NCBI GenBank assembly: GCA_003164035.1
Contig: PLRS01000162.1
Span: forward strand, 124,001 to 188,000
DNA length: 64,000 nucleotides
Direction of reading: 5' to 3'
DNA from: Bryobacterales bacterium
Lineage (GTDB): Bacteria > Acidobacteriota > Terriglobia > Bryobacterales > Bryobacteraceae
Positions within the stretch are counted from its first letter, which is position 1; each line of letters begins with the position of its first letter. This document shows positions 1 to 8,172 of the stretch, piece by piece. Position numbers and translations under genes: made by a program. The notes under the pieces are model-generated. The model saw only the letters and a list, made by a program, of their open reading frames with translations. It was not told the origin of the DNA and searched no databases.

Positions 1-1104
1 CAGCATGGAGCCGTAGCCCACCGAGCTGGCGTGGCTTTCCTTGGAGATCATTTTCGGAGTGGTGCCCGAGGAGATCAGCGAGTGGAATCCGGAGATGGCG
101 CCGCAGGCGATGGTGATGAAGCAAAAAGGGAACACTTTGCCGGCGAAAATCGGCCCGGTGCCATCCACGAAGCGGGTGAGTGCGGGCAATTTCAGGTCCG
201 GCCGGACGAACAGAATGCCCACCGCCAGCATCACCACCACGCCCAGCTTCACGAACGTGCTCAGATAATCGCGAGGCGCCAGCAGCAGCCAGACCGGCAG
301 CGCGCTGGCCAGAAATCCGTAAACGATAATGGCAATCGCCAGGGCCATCGCGCCCAGGGTGAACAGCGGCGCCAACGCTGGCGATTCCGCCACCCACTGG
401 CCGGCAACAATCGCCGCCAGCACCAGCACGAAGCCCACCGCGGAACACTCCAGCACCTTGCCCGGCCGCCAGTAGCGCAGATACAGGCCCATGATCACCG
501 CGATGGGCATGGTGGCCGCGATGGTAAACGTCGCCCAGGCGCTTCCCTTCAGGGCGTTGACCACCACCAGCGCCACCACCGCCAGCAGGATCATCATGAT
601 CAGCAGCACCGTCGCCAGGGCAGTGAAGCCGCCCACCGTGCCGATCTCCTCGCGCGCCATCTGGCCCAACGATTTGCCGTCCCGCCGCATGGACGCGAAT
701 AGAATCAGGAAATCCTGCACCGCTCCGCCCAATACGGCGCCGATGATAATCCACAGCGTCCCTGGCAGGTAGCCGAACTGCGCCGCCAGCACCGGTCCCA
801 CCAGCGGGCCGGGACCCGCAATGGCGGCGAAGTGGTGGCCGAAGACGATCCACTTGTCGGTCGGCTCGAAATCGTGCCCGTTCCGCAGACGCTCGGCCGG
901 AGTGGCCCGGCGGTCGTTGAGCGCCATGACGCGGGCCGCAATGAAGCGCGCGTAAAACCGGTAGGCCGTGGCATAGCAGCAAGCCGCCGCCACGATCAGC
1001 CAGATACTATTGACCGGCTCATGGCGCCAGAGTGCAATCCCGCCAAGAGAAAATGCTCCGGCGCCCGCCACGACCGCCCAAACCAACACCCACAGCAATC
1101 CCAT
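1..1104 (-). CDS. cstA: Carbon starvation protein CstA, N-terminal part (3' end beyond window)
   Basis: This is the first 368 codons of a CstA-family membrane transporter, linked in other bacteria to peptide or pyruvate uptake under carbon limitation. The reverse strand opens at an ATG at 1104 and stays open to the window edge. Hydrophobic segments lie at about residues 1-25, 33-50 and 113-138, among others. The family block around residues 88-155 is clear: GHHFAAIAGPGPLVGP (89-104), then a GAVLGGAVQDF stretch and a conserved RRDGKSLGQMAREEIG. Full CstA proteins are roughly 550-700 aa, so the C-terminal third or more is missing because of the window boundary, not because of decay. The frame is uninterrupted throughout. 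Identity is confident; substrate is not determinable here. Confidence 0.93.
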   Translation of the reverse strand, partial: MGLLWVLVWAVVAGAGAFSLGGIALWRHEPVNSIWLIVAAACCYATAYRFYARFIAARVMALNDRRATPAERLRNGHDFEPTDKWIVFGHHFAAIAGPGPLVGPVLAAQFGYLPGTLWIIIGAVLGGAVQDFLILFASMRRDGKSLGQMAREEIGTVGGFTALATVLLIMMILLAVVALVVVNALKGSAWATFTIAATMPIAVIMGLYLRYWRPGKVLECSAVGFVLVLAAIVAGQWVAESPALAPLFTLGAMALAIAIIVYGFLASALPVWLLLAPRDYLSTFVKLGVVVMLAVGILFVRPDLKLPALTRFVDGTGPIFAGKVFPFCFITIACGAISGFHSLISSGTTPKMISKESHASSVGYGSML

Positions 1105-1123
1105 TGCCTTCGAGTGTACTAGA

Positions 1124-1167
1124 AAAGCTGTCAGCGTTCAGCTTTCAGCTCTCAGCTCTCAGCTTTT
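1124..1167. repeat. GCTGA-type tandem/inverted repeat, left side of the IVP-like gene
   Basis: The stretch is built of five imperfect units of the form (A/T)CAGC(T/G)NT, such as TCAGCTTTCAGCTCTCAGC. The reverse-complement version (AGCTGANNGCTGA) lies at 1525-1567 on the other side of the gene at 1145-1501. The repeat overlaps the last codons of that gene. The same units recur around 57.7-58.4 kb. Confidence 0.75.
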
Positions 1168-1501
1168 GAAGCAGACCGGCGAGCATACGTTTCAGTTCGG
1201 TGGCCTGTTGGCTCAACTCTTCGTGGACCTGAGCCTCGATCAAGTTTAGGTCGCGCGCTAGCAGCAGGTGATACTCCAACTCGCTCGCCGATCCCATGGC
1301 GATAGAACAAAAGCGGGCGAACTCCGCATCGCCGCTCCGTCCGCAACCCTCGGCCAGATTGGCCGGGATCGAGGCACAGGAGCGCCGGAGTTGATTCGTC
1401 AACCCGTACAGTTCTTCGCGCGGGAATGTGGCGGTCGCTCGATAGACCGCCAGCGTCAACAGGTGCGCTTGCCAAACCTTCAGTTCACGAAAATCCTTCA
1501 C
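1145..1501 (-). CDS. Four-helix-bundle protein (23S rRNA intervening-sequence protein family, TIGR02436-like)
   Basis: A 118-aa all-helical protein. The N-terminus (MKDFRELKVWQAHLL) and the central motif SCASIPANLAEGCGR (about residues 41-55) are typical of the S23/IVP four-helix-bundle family, first described from open frames inside 23S rRNA intervening sequences and related to the Avd accessory protein of diversity-generating retroelements. Length matches the family (about 115-125 aa). The gene sits alone between cstA and the large NHL gene, all on the minus strand. It is bracketed by inverted GCTGA-type repeats whose left copy supplies its last codons, which suggests a small transposed or retained cassette. 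Molecular function is unknown; nucleic-acid binding is inferred from relatives. Confidence 0.85.
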   Translation of the reverse strand: MKDFRELKVWQAHLLTLAVYRATATFPREELYGLTNQLRRSCASIPANLAEGCGRSGDAEFARFCSIAMGSASELEYHLLLARDLNLIEAQVHEELSQQATELKRMLAGLLQKLRAES

Positions 1502-1524
1502 TGACGCCTCACCGCCGGAGTCTC

Positions 1525-1567
1525 CGAAGCGGAAAGCTGACCGCTGATAGCTGATAGCTGACCGCTT
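1525..1567. repeat. GCTGA-type repeat, right side of the IVP-like gene
   Basis: Units of the form AGCTGACCGCTGATAGCTGA, inverted relative to the copy at 1124-1167. The stop codon of the neighbouring NHL gene (1566-1568) lies at its edge. The two repeats therefore delimit a roughly 440-bp segment containing only the IVP-like gene. Confidence 0.75.
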
Positions 1568-4500
1568 ATTTCACCGCGATAAACATGTGGTATCCCGAAT
1601 TGGCGTCGGTGTCGGGGACGCTGTTCTGCCACAGGAACAGAAGCGTCGAAGTGGAAGGCGCCACGCACATGGGGATTTGCACGTTGACCTGCCACACTCC
1701 AGGCAATCCGGGAGCCAGCCCGGAGTAGGTGATCCATTGGCCGCCAGTGGGGTCGCCCGGCTGCAGCGAGCAGGTCGGGTTGTTTGCGGTCACTTCATCC
1801 ACGAAGGTACCGTTGATTAAGACTCTGGTGGAACCCGCCGCCACGGTGTCGCTGGCGCCGGTGGCGCCCGTCCCATCCGGAGGGGCGTTGGCGATGAAGC
1901 CCTCGCCGGTGGCGTAGATCGAAATGATCGACCCTCGTTTGGCCGGGTTTGCGCTGGAGTTGACGGTATTGTCCGAATTCAAGACGCAAGCCTGACGGAG
2001 CGTGCCGGTGCTTTCCGGACACTCGAAAATACCGGGCGACTGCGGCGACATGGTCACCGTGCCGGCGCCGTAAACCTGTTGCGTGGTGGCGTCCACCACT
2101 TCCAGCGTGGCCGTACCGGAGGTGGGCGCGGCGTTGGGAACCTGGAAGTTGATCTGGCCGGCGCCAGCGTAGTATAGCGGAACCGCGGCGCCGTTAAACA
2201 GCACCTGGAGGTTTCCCAGCGTTGTGCTTAACGGCAGGCTGGCGGCTGGCGCGCTCAGCGAAGGCGAGGCCGGTGCGAACTGAGTCGAGGTGGCCGAGGG
2301 GAAGATAGACGCAAGCATGCCGGGCGCGATGTTCTTGTAAGCCAGGAAACTGGCGCCGTTGACAGCCGTCAGGCCCTGGTAGTAAACCGAAACACGGCTG
2401 GTGGCATCGGCCACAAACAGGTCGCCGTATTGATCCTGCAGAACGGCAAGGGTTACCTGGCTGGCGGAAACCGTGCCATTCGACACCGGGTTGAGCGCCA
2501 AAGTCTCATATTTCGGGAAGCGGATGCAGGTATTGTTTCCACCGTTAGCCACCCAGATTTCGCCGGTAGAGGAATTCACAAAAATGCCGGCCGGAGTAGC
2601 GATGCCGTTGCCCGTGAGCGTAAGCAGGGGGTTGGAGCCGGTGGTGGGAGCGGCGTTCGGATCGCCAAAGATCTGCACCCGGTTGTTACTTGTATCGGCC
2701 ACATAGAGTTGGCCGCTGGTGTCGGCGGCGATGTGGTGCGGGGCGCTCAACTGGGTGGTGCCGCTGCCAGCTGTGATGGAGGTGAAACTCTGCTGTCCGA
2801 AGACCTTGATGGCTGCCTTTCCGTTATCGGTACCGGCGGCGAAGGTGCCGTTGGCCGTAAATGGAATGTAGAGTACGCGGTTGAACTCCTGGTCGGAAAC
2901 CAGCAAGCCGTTGACGCCGCTGAAAGCCAGGCCGTACGGGCCGCCCATGGTGCTCTGGCTGGCCACCTGGTTGGAAAAGGTGAAGCTGGATTGGCCCAGC
3001 ACCAGGTCCGCCGCGGGCAGGGTGGGCAGGGTGGGGTAATTGGCAAAGGGAGCGGGGAAGCGCAGCACGCGGCCATTGCCACGGTCGGCCACATAGAGAT
3101 TGCCGGCCGAATCCACCAGCACGTCGGTCGGCTGGCAGAGGCTGGTTGCGGTGGGCTGCGCGCCATCGCCGGTAGGGTAGTTGCAGAGTCCCGTGCTAAA
3201 GTCCTTCTGACCGATGACAAGGGTGGCGTAAGCGCCGGGAGCGATCTTGCGCGCATCGTAGAAAGCCAATACGCGGTTGTTATAGGTGTCGGCCACGTAA
3301 AGGTGAGGCACGCTGCCGGTAGTGTCGAGCGCGATGCCGGTGTCGGCGGCGGTGCCGCTGGTGCTGAAGCTGAGGAAATCGAATTCCTTGCCTTCGATCA
3401 GGTTGATCGACGAGGCGGTCAGCGAAGCTTGTCCCAGCACGGCGCTGGCGTTGGAAAACGTAGCGCCGGATACCAGGCTGAAGGCCAATACCCGGTTATT
3501 GGAGGTATCGGCAACGAACAACTGGTTGCTGGCGGGGTAGTACACCGCGCCGCCGGGCAGGTACAGCGAGCCACTGGTGGCCGGTGGGGTGACGATCGTC
3601 GTCGAGGTGGTGCCATTGGCGCCGAAGCTGGTGAAGCCGCTCTGCCCGACTACATAGCTGGCCTGCGGCGAGAAGGAGGTCGCCTGGACCGGCCACTTCG
3701 AATACGGCGGGAAGATCAGAATGCGGTTATAGCCGGAATCCACCACGCCCACACTCGAATCAGCCAGGAAGAAAAGCCCCTCCGGGTAAGCGAGCACCGT
3801 CTGCCCTTGAAGAGTCTGGGCCTGGCTTTGGGTCAGGCCGGTAAGCTGCGACGCCTGCAGCACGCCCATGATGCGGGTAGCGGAAGACGCCGTGCCGAAA
3901 ACGCCGCCGGTGGGCACGAACACCAGGACACGGCTGAAATTGGACGGGGTACTGGTGTCCGAATCGGACACAAAGAGATTGCCGCTGCCGTCGAAACCGA
4001 GCGCCAGGGGAACGGCGAACTGGTCGGTGATGGTCATGCCGTTGGTAGTCCCCGCGCCGATCGTGGTGCTGTAGGTGGAGGTCAGGTTGGGCTGGCCAAG
4101 TTCCACCGTGGCCGAGGGGCCGCTGGTGCCGGCGGCGATGGCGCTTTGGGGAAACTCGAGCACGCGACGGTTCCCCGGATCGGTGGTCCAGAGGTTGCCG
4201 TTTGCGTCAAACGCGATGGTAACCGGAACGCCGACGGCGAAGTCGACTCCCTGCGCGCTAACCTGGCCGCCACTGTTGGCGGTCTTGGTGCCGACGCTGG
4301 GTTGGCCGATCACCATGTCGGGCTCAATTGGCAGGCCGGTCTGTGTGAACGGGTGGGGAAATCGAATGATGCGGTTGTTGTTGGTGTCCGCCACGTACAG
4401 GTTTCCCTGGTAAACCGCCAGGCCGGTGGGAAAGCTAAGCCCCGACGACCCCGGCGAAGTGGTGGTTCCCGGTCCGTAGGCGCCGGTAGAAAACCGGTCG

Positions 4501-4829
4501 ACCTGCCCGATGATTAAATCCGCCGGCTGGCCATTGGTAAAGCCGGTCGCGTTCTTCCACGCCAGAACCCGATTATTATTGCTGTCGGATACGTAAAGAT
4601 AAGGGGGCGTCACGCTGGTATCGAGCGCCACATTTTCGGGATTGAAGAGTTCCCTGCCTTCGATCAGGTTGGGATTGGCCGATTCCGGCGCCGTCACGGT
4701 TGTCCCGGCGGGCTGTCCGACGGCCGCCGAAGGCTGTGCGTTCAGGGTCACACTGTTGGTCGTGGACTGCGAGTAACCGATGGCGCTGCACAACAAGGCG
4801 CAGGGGATGCTTAGATATCTAATTTTCAT
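1566..4829 (-). CDS. Secreted NHL-repeat beta-propeller protein with C-terminal TIGR03437 domain
   Basis: A 1087-aa exported protein. I place the start at the ATG at 4829 (MKIRYLSIPCALLCSAIGYS), which gives a clean signal peptide; an upstream in-frame Met at 4898 would add 23 non-signal residues. The mature protein contains many NHL-type units of the form LYVSDSNNNRVLAW / LYVADTYNNRVLAF, arranged as two halves that each begin with a NLIEG(R/K)E motif, so an internal duplication of a propeller is likely. The last 230 residues or so match the Solibacter-type C-terminal domain (PLYYAGAGQINFQVP, IYATGEGF and WQVNVQIP motifs). The role is probably at the cell surface in binding or adhesion; no catalytic residues were recognised. 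Confidence 0.88.
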   Translation of the reverse strand: MKIRYLSIPCALLCSAIGYSQSTTNSVTLNAQPSAAVGQPAGTTVTAPESANPNLIEGRELFNPENVALDTSVTPPYLYVSDSNNNRVLAWKNATGFTNGQPADLIIGQVDRFSTGAYGPGTTTSPGSSGLSFPTGLAVYQGNLYVADTNNNRIIRFPHPFTQTGLPIEPDMVIGQPSVGTKTANSGGQVSAQGVDFAVGVPVTIAFDANGNLWTTDPGNRRVLEFPQSAIAAGTSGPSATVELGQPNLTSTYSTTIGAGTTNGMTITDQFAVPLALGFDGSGNLFVSDSDTSTPSNFSRVLVFVPTGGVFGTASSATRIMGVLQASQLTGLTQSQAQTLQGQTVLAYPEGLFFLADSSVGVVDSGYNRILIFPPYSKWPVQATSFSPQASYVVGQSGFTSFGANGTTSTTIVTPPATSGSLYLPGGAVYYPASNQLFVADTSNNRVLAFSLVSGATFSNASAVLGQASLTASSINLIEGKEFDFLSFSTSGTAADTGIALDTTGSVPHLYVADTYNNRVLAFYDARKIAPGAYATLVIGQKDFSTGLCNYPTGDGAQPTATSLCQPTDVLVDSAGNLYVADRGNGRVLRFPAPFANYPTLPTLPAADLVLGQSSFTFSNQVASQSTMGGPYGLAFSGVNGLLVSDQEFNRVLYIPFTANGTFAAGTDNGKAAIKVFGQQSFTSITAGSGTTQLSAPHHIAADTSGQLYVADTSNNRVQIFGDPNAAPTTGSNPLLTLTGNGIATPAGIFVNSSTGEIWVANGGNNTCIRFPKYETLALNPVSNGTVSASQVTLAVLQDQYGDLFVADATSRVSVYYQGLTAVNGASFLAYKNIAPGMLASIFPSATSTQFAPASPSLSAPAASLPLSTTLGNLQVLFNGAAVPLYYAGAGQINFQVPNAAPTSGTATLEVVDATTQQVYGAGTVTMSPQSPGIFECPESTGTLRQACVLNSDNTVNSSANPAKRGSIISIYATGEGFIANAPPDGTGATGASDTVAAGSTRVLINGTFVDEVTANNPTCSLQPGDPTGGQWITYSGLAPGLPGVWQVNVQIPMCVAPSTSTLLFLWQNSVPDTDANSGYHMFIAVK

Positions 4830-5114
4830 AGAGATTCCAGGCGGGCGCGACGCGGGAGCGCTCTTCAAAAAGCATACCAGACCGGATCGGCCCCGCAACA
4901 GCGGGTTAGTACCAGGAGTACATTCGCAAGGTCCCTAATGGCACACCTTTAGAGGGCCAGGGTGTCGCGCCGGACGCCACATTGTAGCCGCATAGCCACG
5001 CCGCGGGCGGATGAGAGAAGGAACCGACACGTCGCCGGCCGCGACCCGTACCGCTTCCGTACCCTGGGCGGCCTGGATTCGGACAGCTTCCTCTGTTAGA
5101 ATCGAATTGTCTAC

Positions 5115-5188
5115 TGGGACGTCGTCTAACGGTAAGACTGCAGACTCTGGATCTGCGTATCGGGGTTCGAATCCCTGCGTCCCAGCCA
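5115..5188 (+). tRNA. tRNA-Gln (anticodon CTG)
   Basis: The cloverleaf folds completely. The acceptor stem TGGGACG pairs with CGTCCCA. The D arm is GTCT...AGAC, and the anticodon stem GCAGA/TCTGC encloses the loop CTCTGGA, with anticodon CTG at positions 34-36. The variable loop is 5 nt, and the T stem CGGGG/CCCTG (one G-T pair) carries the loop TTCGAAT. A discriminator G is followed by an encoded CCA. It reads CAG codons. A possible -10 element (TTAGAAT) lies about 15 bp upstream. Confidence 0.97.
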
Positions 5189-5218
5189 TAGTTTTATAGA
5201 CATTTTGACGACTGTTGC

Positions 5219-7117
5219 CTACCGCGCCAGCCCCATGCGGTTCTCGAGCGCGCGAAATCCGGCGGAATTCCGCAGCGGGGTAAAAACGGGGTTCACGGCG
5301 ATGGACAGCGCCTGCCATTCGTGCCGGTCCGCCGACCGCTCCATCCATTTCATCGCGTTCCCTTCATCGCCCATCAGGGCGTACGCCAGCGCGAACCAGT
5401 GCATGGAGATGCCCGGATTCGAGTACTTTTCCTCGTACGGACGAAGCAGCGCCAGCGCCTCCTCCCGCCGGCCGGCGGCGGCGTTCGCCATGGCCTCGAA
5501 TATCGAGGCTTGCGGGAAACGCGCCTTCAGTTGTCGAAAGATGGGCAAAGCCAGCTCCGGATGGCCTTCCTCAATGTAGGTTGCGCCAATCAACTGCTGG
5601 GGCTGGATCATGTTTGGATACTGGGCAGCCAGGCGCTGCATGATTTCACGAGCTTCCGCGAAGCGCCCTTCCAGGTTCCGGTCCACGGCGAGATTGTTCA
5701 GGGTCGCGGTTGAGTATGGATCCAAATCGAGCATGCGCCGGATGTGCTGGTCGGCTTCCGCGAAACGCCCGCGAAAGATGAGGAAGAATGCGTAAAAGCT
5801 CTCCGCCGCCGCGCTCGACGGGCCGGCCACCGCTAATCGAAGCTCGCTCTCGGCCCGGTTCCAATCCCAATCGTATTGCATAGCGATCGTTGCCATGAGG
5901 GCGCGGGCCTGCGACAACTCCGGGTCCAGTTCGAGCGCCTTTCGGTACCACTGCTCGGCGCTTTTCCGCTCGGCCTCCGTCTGGTAGGAGGCGCCCCTGG
6001 CTACGAATTGGTCCCATTTCACGCTGCCTAATCCGAGGTATGCCCTGGCATACTGAGGGTCGAGGTCGATGGCGCGACGGTACTCCGACTCGGCTCGAAT
6101 TAAGGATTCGGTCGTCATCTGTTGCACGTCATAGGCGCCCTTCATCACCAGGTCGTGGGCTTCCGGTTTAGGGACGTGCTGGGGGGCTGGGACGCCGGCC
6201 GCCAACCGCAGGCTTCCGGCGATACCGGCCGCCAGTTCCGACTGCACCGCGAACAGATCCGACGCGCTCCGTTCGTAGGTGTTCGACCACAGCAGCGATC
6301 CATCCGAGACACGCTCCAGATGGGCGATGATTTTCACGCGGTCGCCGGACCGCTCGACGGTTCCTTCCAGCACATTGGCGACGTGGAGCAAACGGCCCAC
6401 TTCGCGAATATCCGCCGCTTTCCCTTTGGCCTGAAAGGCGGAGGATCGGGCGATGACGCGCAAGGTTTTCAGGCGGGCCAGGGAATCGGTGATTTCATCG
6501 GTCAGGCCGTCGGAGAAGTACTGATTGGCGAGATCGGCGGTGAGGTTGGCAAAAGGCAGAACCGCGATGGAGGGCGGCGATTCGCGGAGAGAGAAGGCTC
6601 GCCAGGCGACTGCGGTAGCGGCGATACAAAGGATAGCCGCCGCGGCGTACAGCCACCGGTGGTGGCGAACCGGGGCGGGCGCGGCGACTGGAGGCTCCAG
6701 TCGAGGCGTTTCCGGCGGCGCGCTTGCGATTTCGACCGGCCTCGATCGAAACACGGGCACGTAACTGCCCACGGGCAACTCGATCCGGATCTGGTCCTGG
6801 GCTCCATCGGTTTCGTAGTAACGGGCCAGGCGCTTGCGAAGCCGGGCCGCCTCCTGCCTGACCACCGGGTCGAGGCGAGGATCCCAGGACGCGGGACGGT
6901 GGAAAACTTCCGTTCCCAGCACGCTTTCTTTTAGAAGCTGGCCTTCCCCACCGAGAGCCGTCTCCACCAGGTGCCGGAGGAAACGGGCGGGCCGCTCCAC
7001 TTTGCCAAACGCCTCGCTGGCAACCACCTTGTCGAGCGCCGCCAGCACCGCATTCCGCCGGATTTCGACAACCGTCTCCGCCTTCGCCCGTTTGTCGAAA
7101 TATGGTCGCCCCGGCAT
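5219..7117 (-). CDS. Winged-helix-like / FlgO-TolB domain / TPR membrane protein
   Basis: A 632-aa protein with three parts. Residues about 20-125 form a helical domain (ERPARFLRHLVE, LGTEVFHR and SWDPRLDPVVRQEAARLRKRL motifs, ending in IELPVGSYVPVF) common in acidobacterial regulators. A single transmembrane helix lies at about 155-174. Residues 183-310 hold a TolB/FlgO-like domain (SIAVLPFANL, SDGLTDEI, VLEGTVERSGDRV, LWSNTYER), and the rest is TPR-type repeats. In related proteins the N-terminal domain is a putative DNA-binding module and the FlgO-like part is extracytoplasmic, so it may be a one-component membrane-bound sensor. There is no adjacent operon partner; the tRNA lies downstream on the other strand. 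Start at ATG 7117; function inferred only. Confidence 0.8.
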   Translation of the reverse strand: MPGRPYFDKRAKAETVVEIRRNAVLAALDKVVASEAFGKVERPARFLRHLVETALGGEGQLLKESVLGTEVFHRPASWDPRLDPVVRQEAARLRKRLARYYETDGAQDQIRIELPVGSYVPVFRSRPVEIASAPPETPRLEPPVAAPAPVRHHRWLYAAAAILCIAATAVAWRAFSLRESPPSIAVLPFANLTADLANQYFSDGLTDEITDSLARLKTLRVIARSSAFQAKGKAADIREVGRLLHVANVLEGTVERSGDRVKIIAHLERVSDGSLLWSNTYERSASDLFAVQSELAAGIAGSLRLAAGVPAPQHVPKPEAHDLVMKGAYDVQQMTTESLIRAESEYRRAIDLDPQYARAYLGLGSVKWDQFVARGASYQTEAERKSAEQWYRKALELDPELSQARALMATIAMQYDWDWNRAESELRLAVAGPSSAAAESFYAFFLIFRGRFAEADQHIRRMLDLDPYSTATLNNLAVDRNLEGRFAEAREIMQRLAAQYPNMIQPQQLIGATYIEEGHPELALPIFRQLKARFPQASIFEAMANAAAGRREEALALLRPYEEKYSNPGISMHWFALAYALMGDEGNAMKWMERSADRHEWQALSIAVNPVFTPLRNSAGFRALENRMGLAR

Positions 7118-7405
7118 TTTCGGCAGAGCCCGCCCCTTGGGACTTAAGCCTACCCACTTTTTCCCCGCGATGCAACTGCCTTAAGAACCAGGACTTATAG
7201 AGGGTTTGCTACGGTAGCACTACCCCTCGCTTCTTGTTTGCGTCCTCGGTCCCGCGTAGCTTGGCAGGATGACGGATGCGTTCAGAGGGCGGGGACGTTT
7301 AGCGGCAATCCAGCGTGAGGGGGTTCTTGTCCTCCTGGCTAACCCCGGTACGGCTGGCGCAGACTCCTCCGCCGCGCAATTCACTTCGACCTTGGAGATA
7401 AATGG

Positions 7406-8137
7406 ATGATCAAACGGTTGTTACATCTGCTGCCCTGCCTGGTGGCCGGGTCGTGCGCTTTGAGCGCGGGGCCGGTTTTCTACACCAGCCTGGCCAGCTT
7501 CACCACCGCGGTGGGCGCCACCCCGGCCAGCTTCGGTTTCGGCGGCATCATTAGTGGCAGCAGCGGCGCCAACTACAACACAGCTTCCGGGCTTACGGTG
7601 GACAGCTTCCAATTCGTGGGCACTAACGGCAACGGCGGTTATTACCTGGGCGCGGAAGGACCGGCGTACATTACGGTCGACTACGATCGAGGCACCGGGT
7701 CGAGCATTCAGGGGCCTGCGCTGACCAGCGCCGATTACGGCATTAGCGACGGACAGCTCACCATCACCATGCCCGCCGGCGGAGTGACCGCCTTCGGCCT
7801 TCAACTTTGGGACGTATTGGCCGGTGACTATACGGGAGCCGGCACCGACACGGTTGTTCTGGCGGCGGACGGATCGTCCGGATCCGTGGTGACTCCCCCG
7901 TTCACCGGCACGGCCTTCATCGGGTTCACATCCGCCACTCCGGTGGCTTCCGTGACGCTCACCGGAACTGCTTTTGAGGAGTTCCCCACGATCAGCGAAG
8001 TCTACTATTATTCCGCGAATCCATCCGCGGGTGCGACTCCGGAACCCGGCACGTTCGCCCTGATGGCGATTCCCGCGCTGGCGCTATTCCTCCGGCTCGG
8101 TAGACGGCTCATTCCGGCGAGGCGCGCACGTTGGTAA
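7406..8137 (+). CDS. PEP-CTERM sorting-domain protein
   Basis: A 243-aa secreted protein. An N-terminal signal peptide (MIKRLLHLLPCLVAGSCALSA) is followed by a Gly/Ser/Thr-rich beta-type region. The C-terminus is a textbook PEP-CTERM signal: PEP at residues 212-214, a hydrophobic helix, then the basic tail RLGRRLIPARR. In other bacteria such proteins are cleaved by exosortase and placed in the extracellular matrix. The start ATG at 7406 is preceded by TTGGAGA, about 8 bp upstream. It heads a same-strand run with the two TIGR03437 proteins. No exosortase gene is visible in this window. Confidence 0.88.
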   Translation: MIKRLLHLLPCLVAGSCALSAGPVFYTSLASFTTAVGATPASFGFGGIISGSSGANYNTASGLTVDSFQFVGTNGNGGYYLGAEGPAYITVDYDRGTGSSIQGPALTSADYGISDGQLTITMPAGGVTAFGLQLWDVLAGDYTGAGTDTVVLAADGSSGSVVTPPFTGTAFIGFTSATPVASVTLTGTAFEEFPTISEVYYYSANPSAGATPEPGTFALMAIPALALFLRLGRRLIPARRARW

Positions 8138-8172
8138 ACGGCCGGGAAAACTTGTTTCAAAGGATCTGAACT

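Noticed and set aside
31-702. Plus-strand 223-aa frame rich in Gln, His and Arg
   Set aside because: Antisense shadow of cstA; composition is typical of the reverse of a membrane-protein gene and no family is seen.
1124-1567. CRISPR-like array
   Set aside because: The units are short and irregular and lack spacers of constant length; no cas genes are visible in the window.
2430-4517. Plus-strand 695-aa frame with Gly/Val/Gln-rich composition
   Set aside because: It is the complement of the NHL/TIGR03437 gene, whose motifs and signal peptide are clear on the minus strand.
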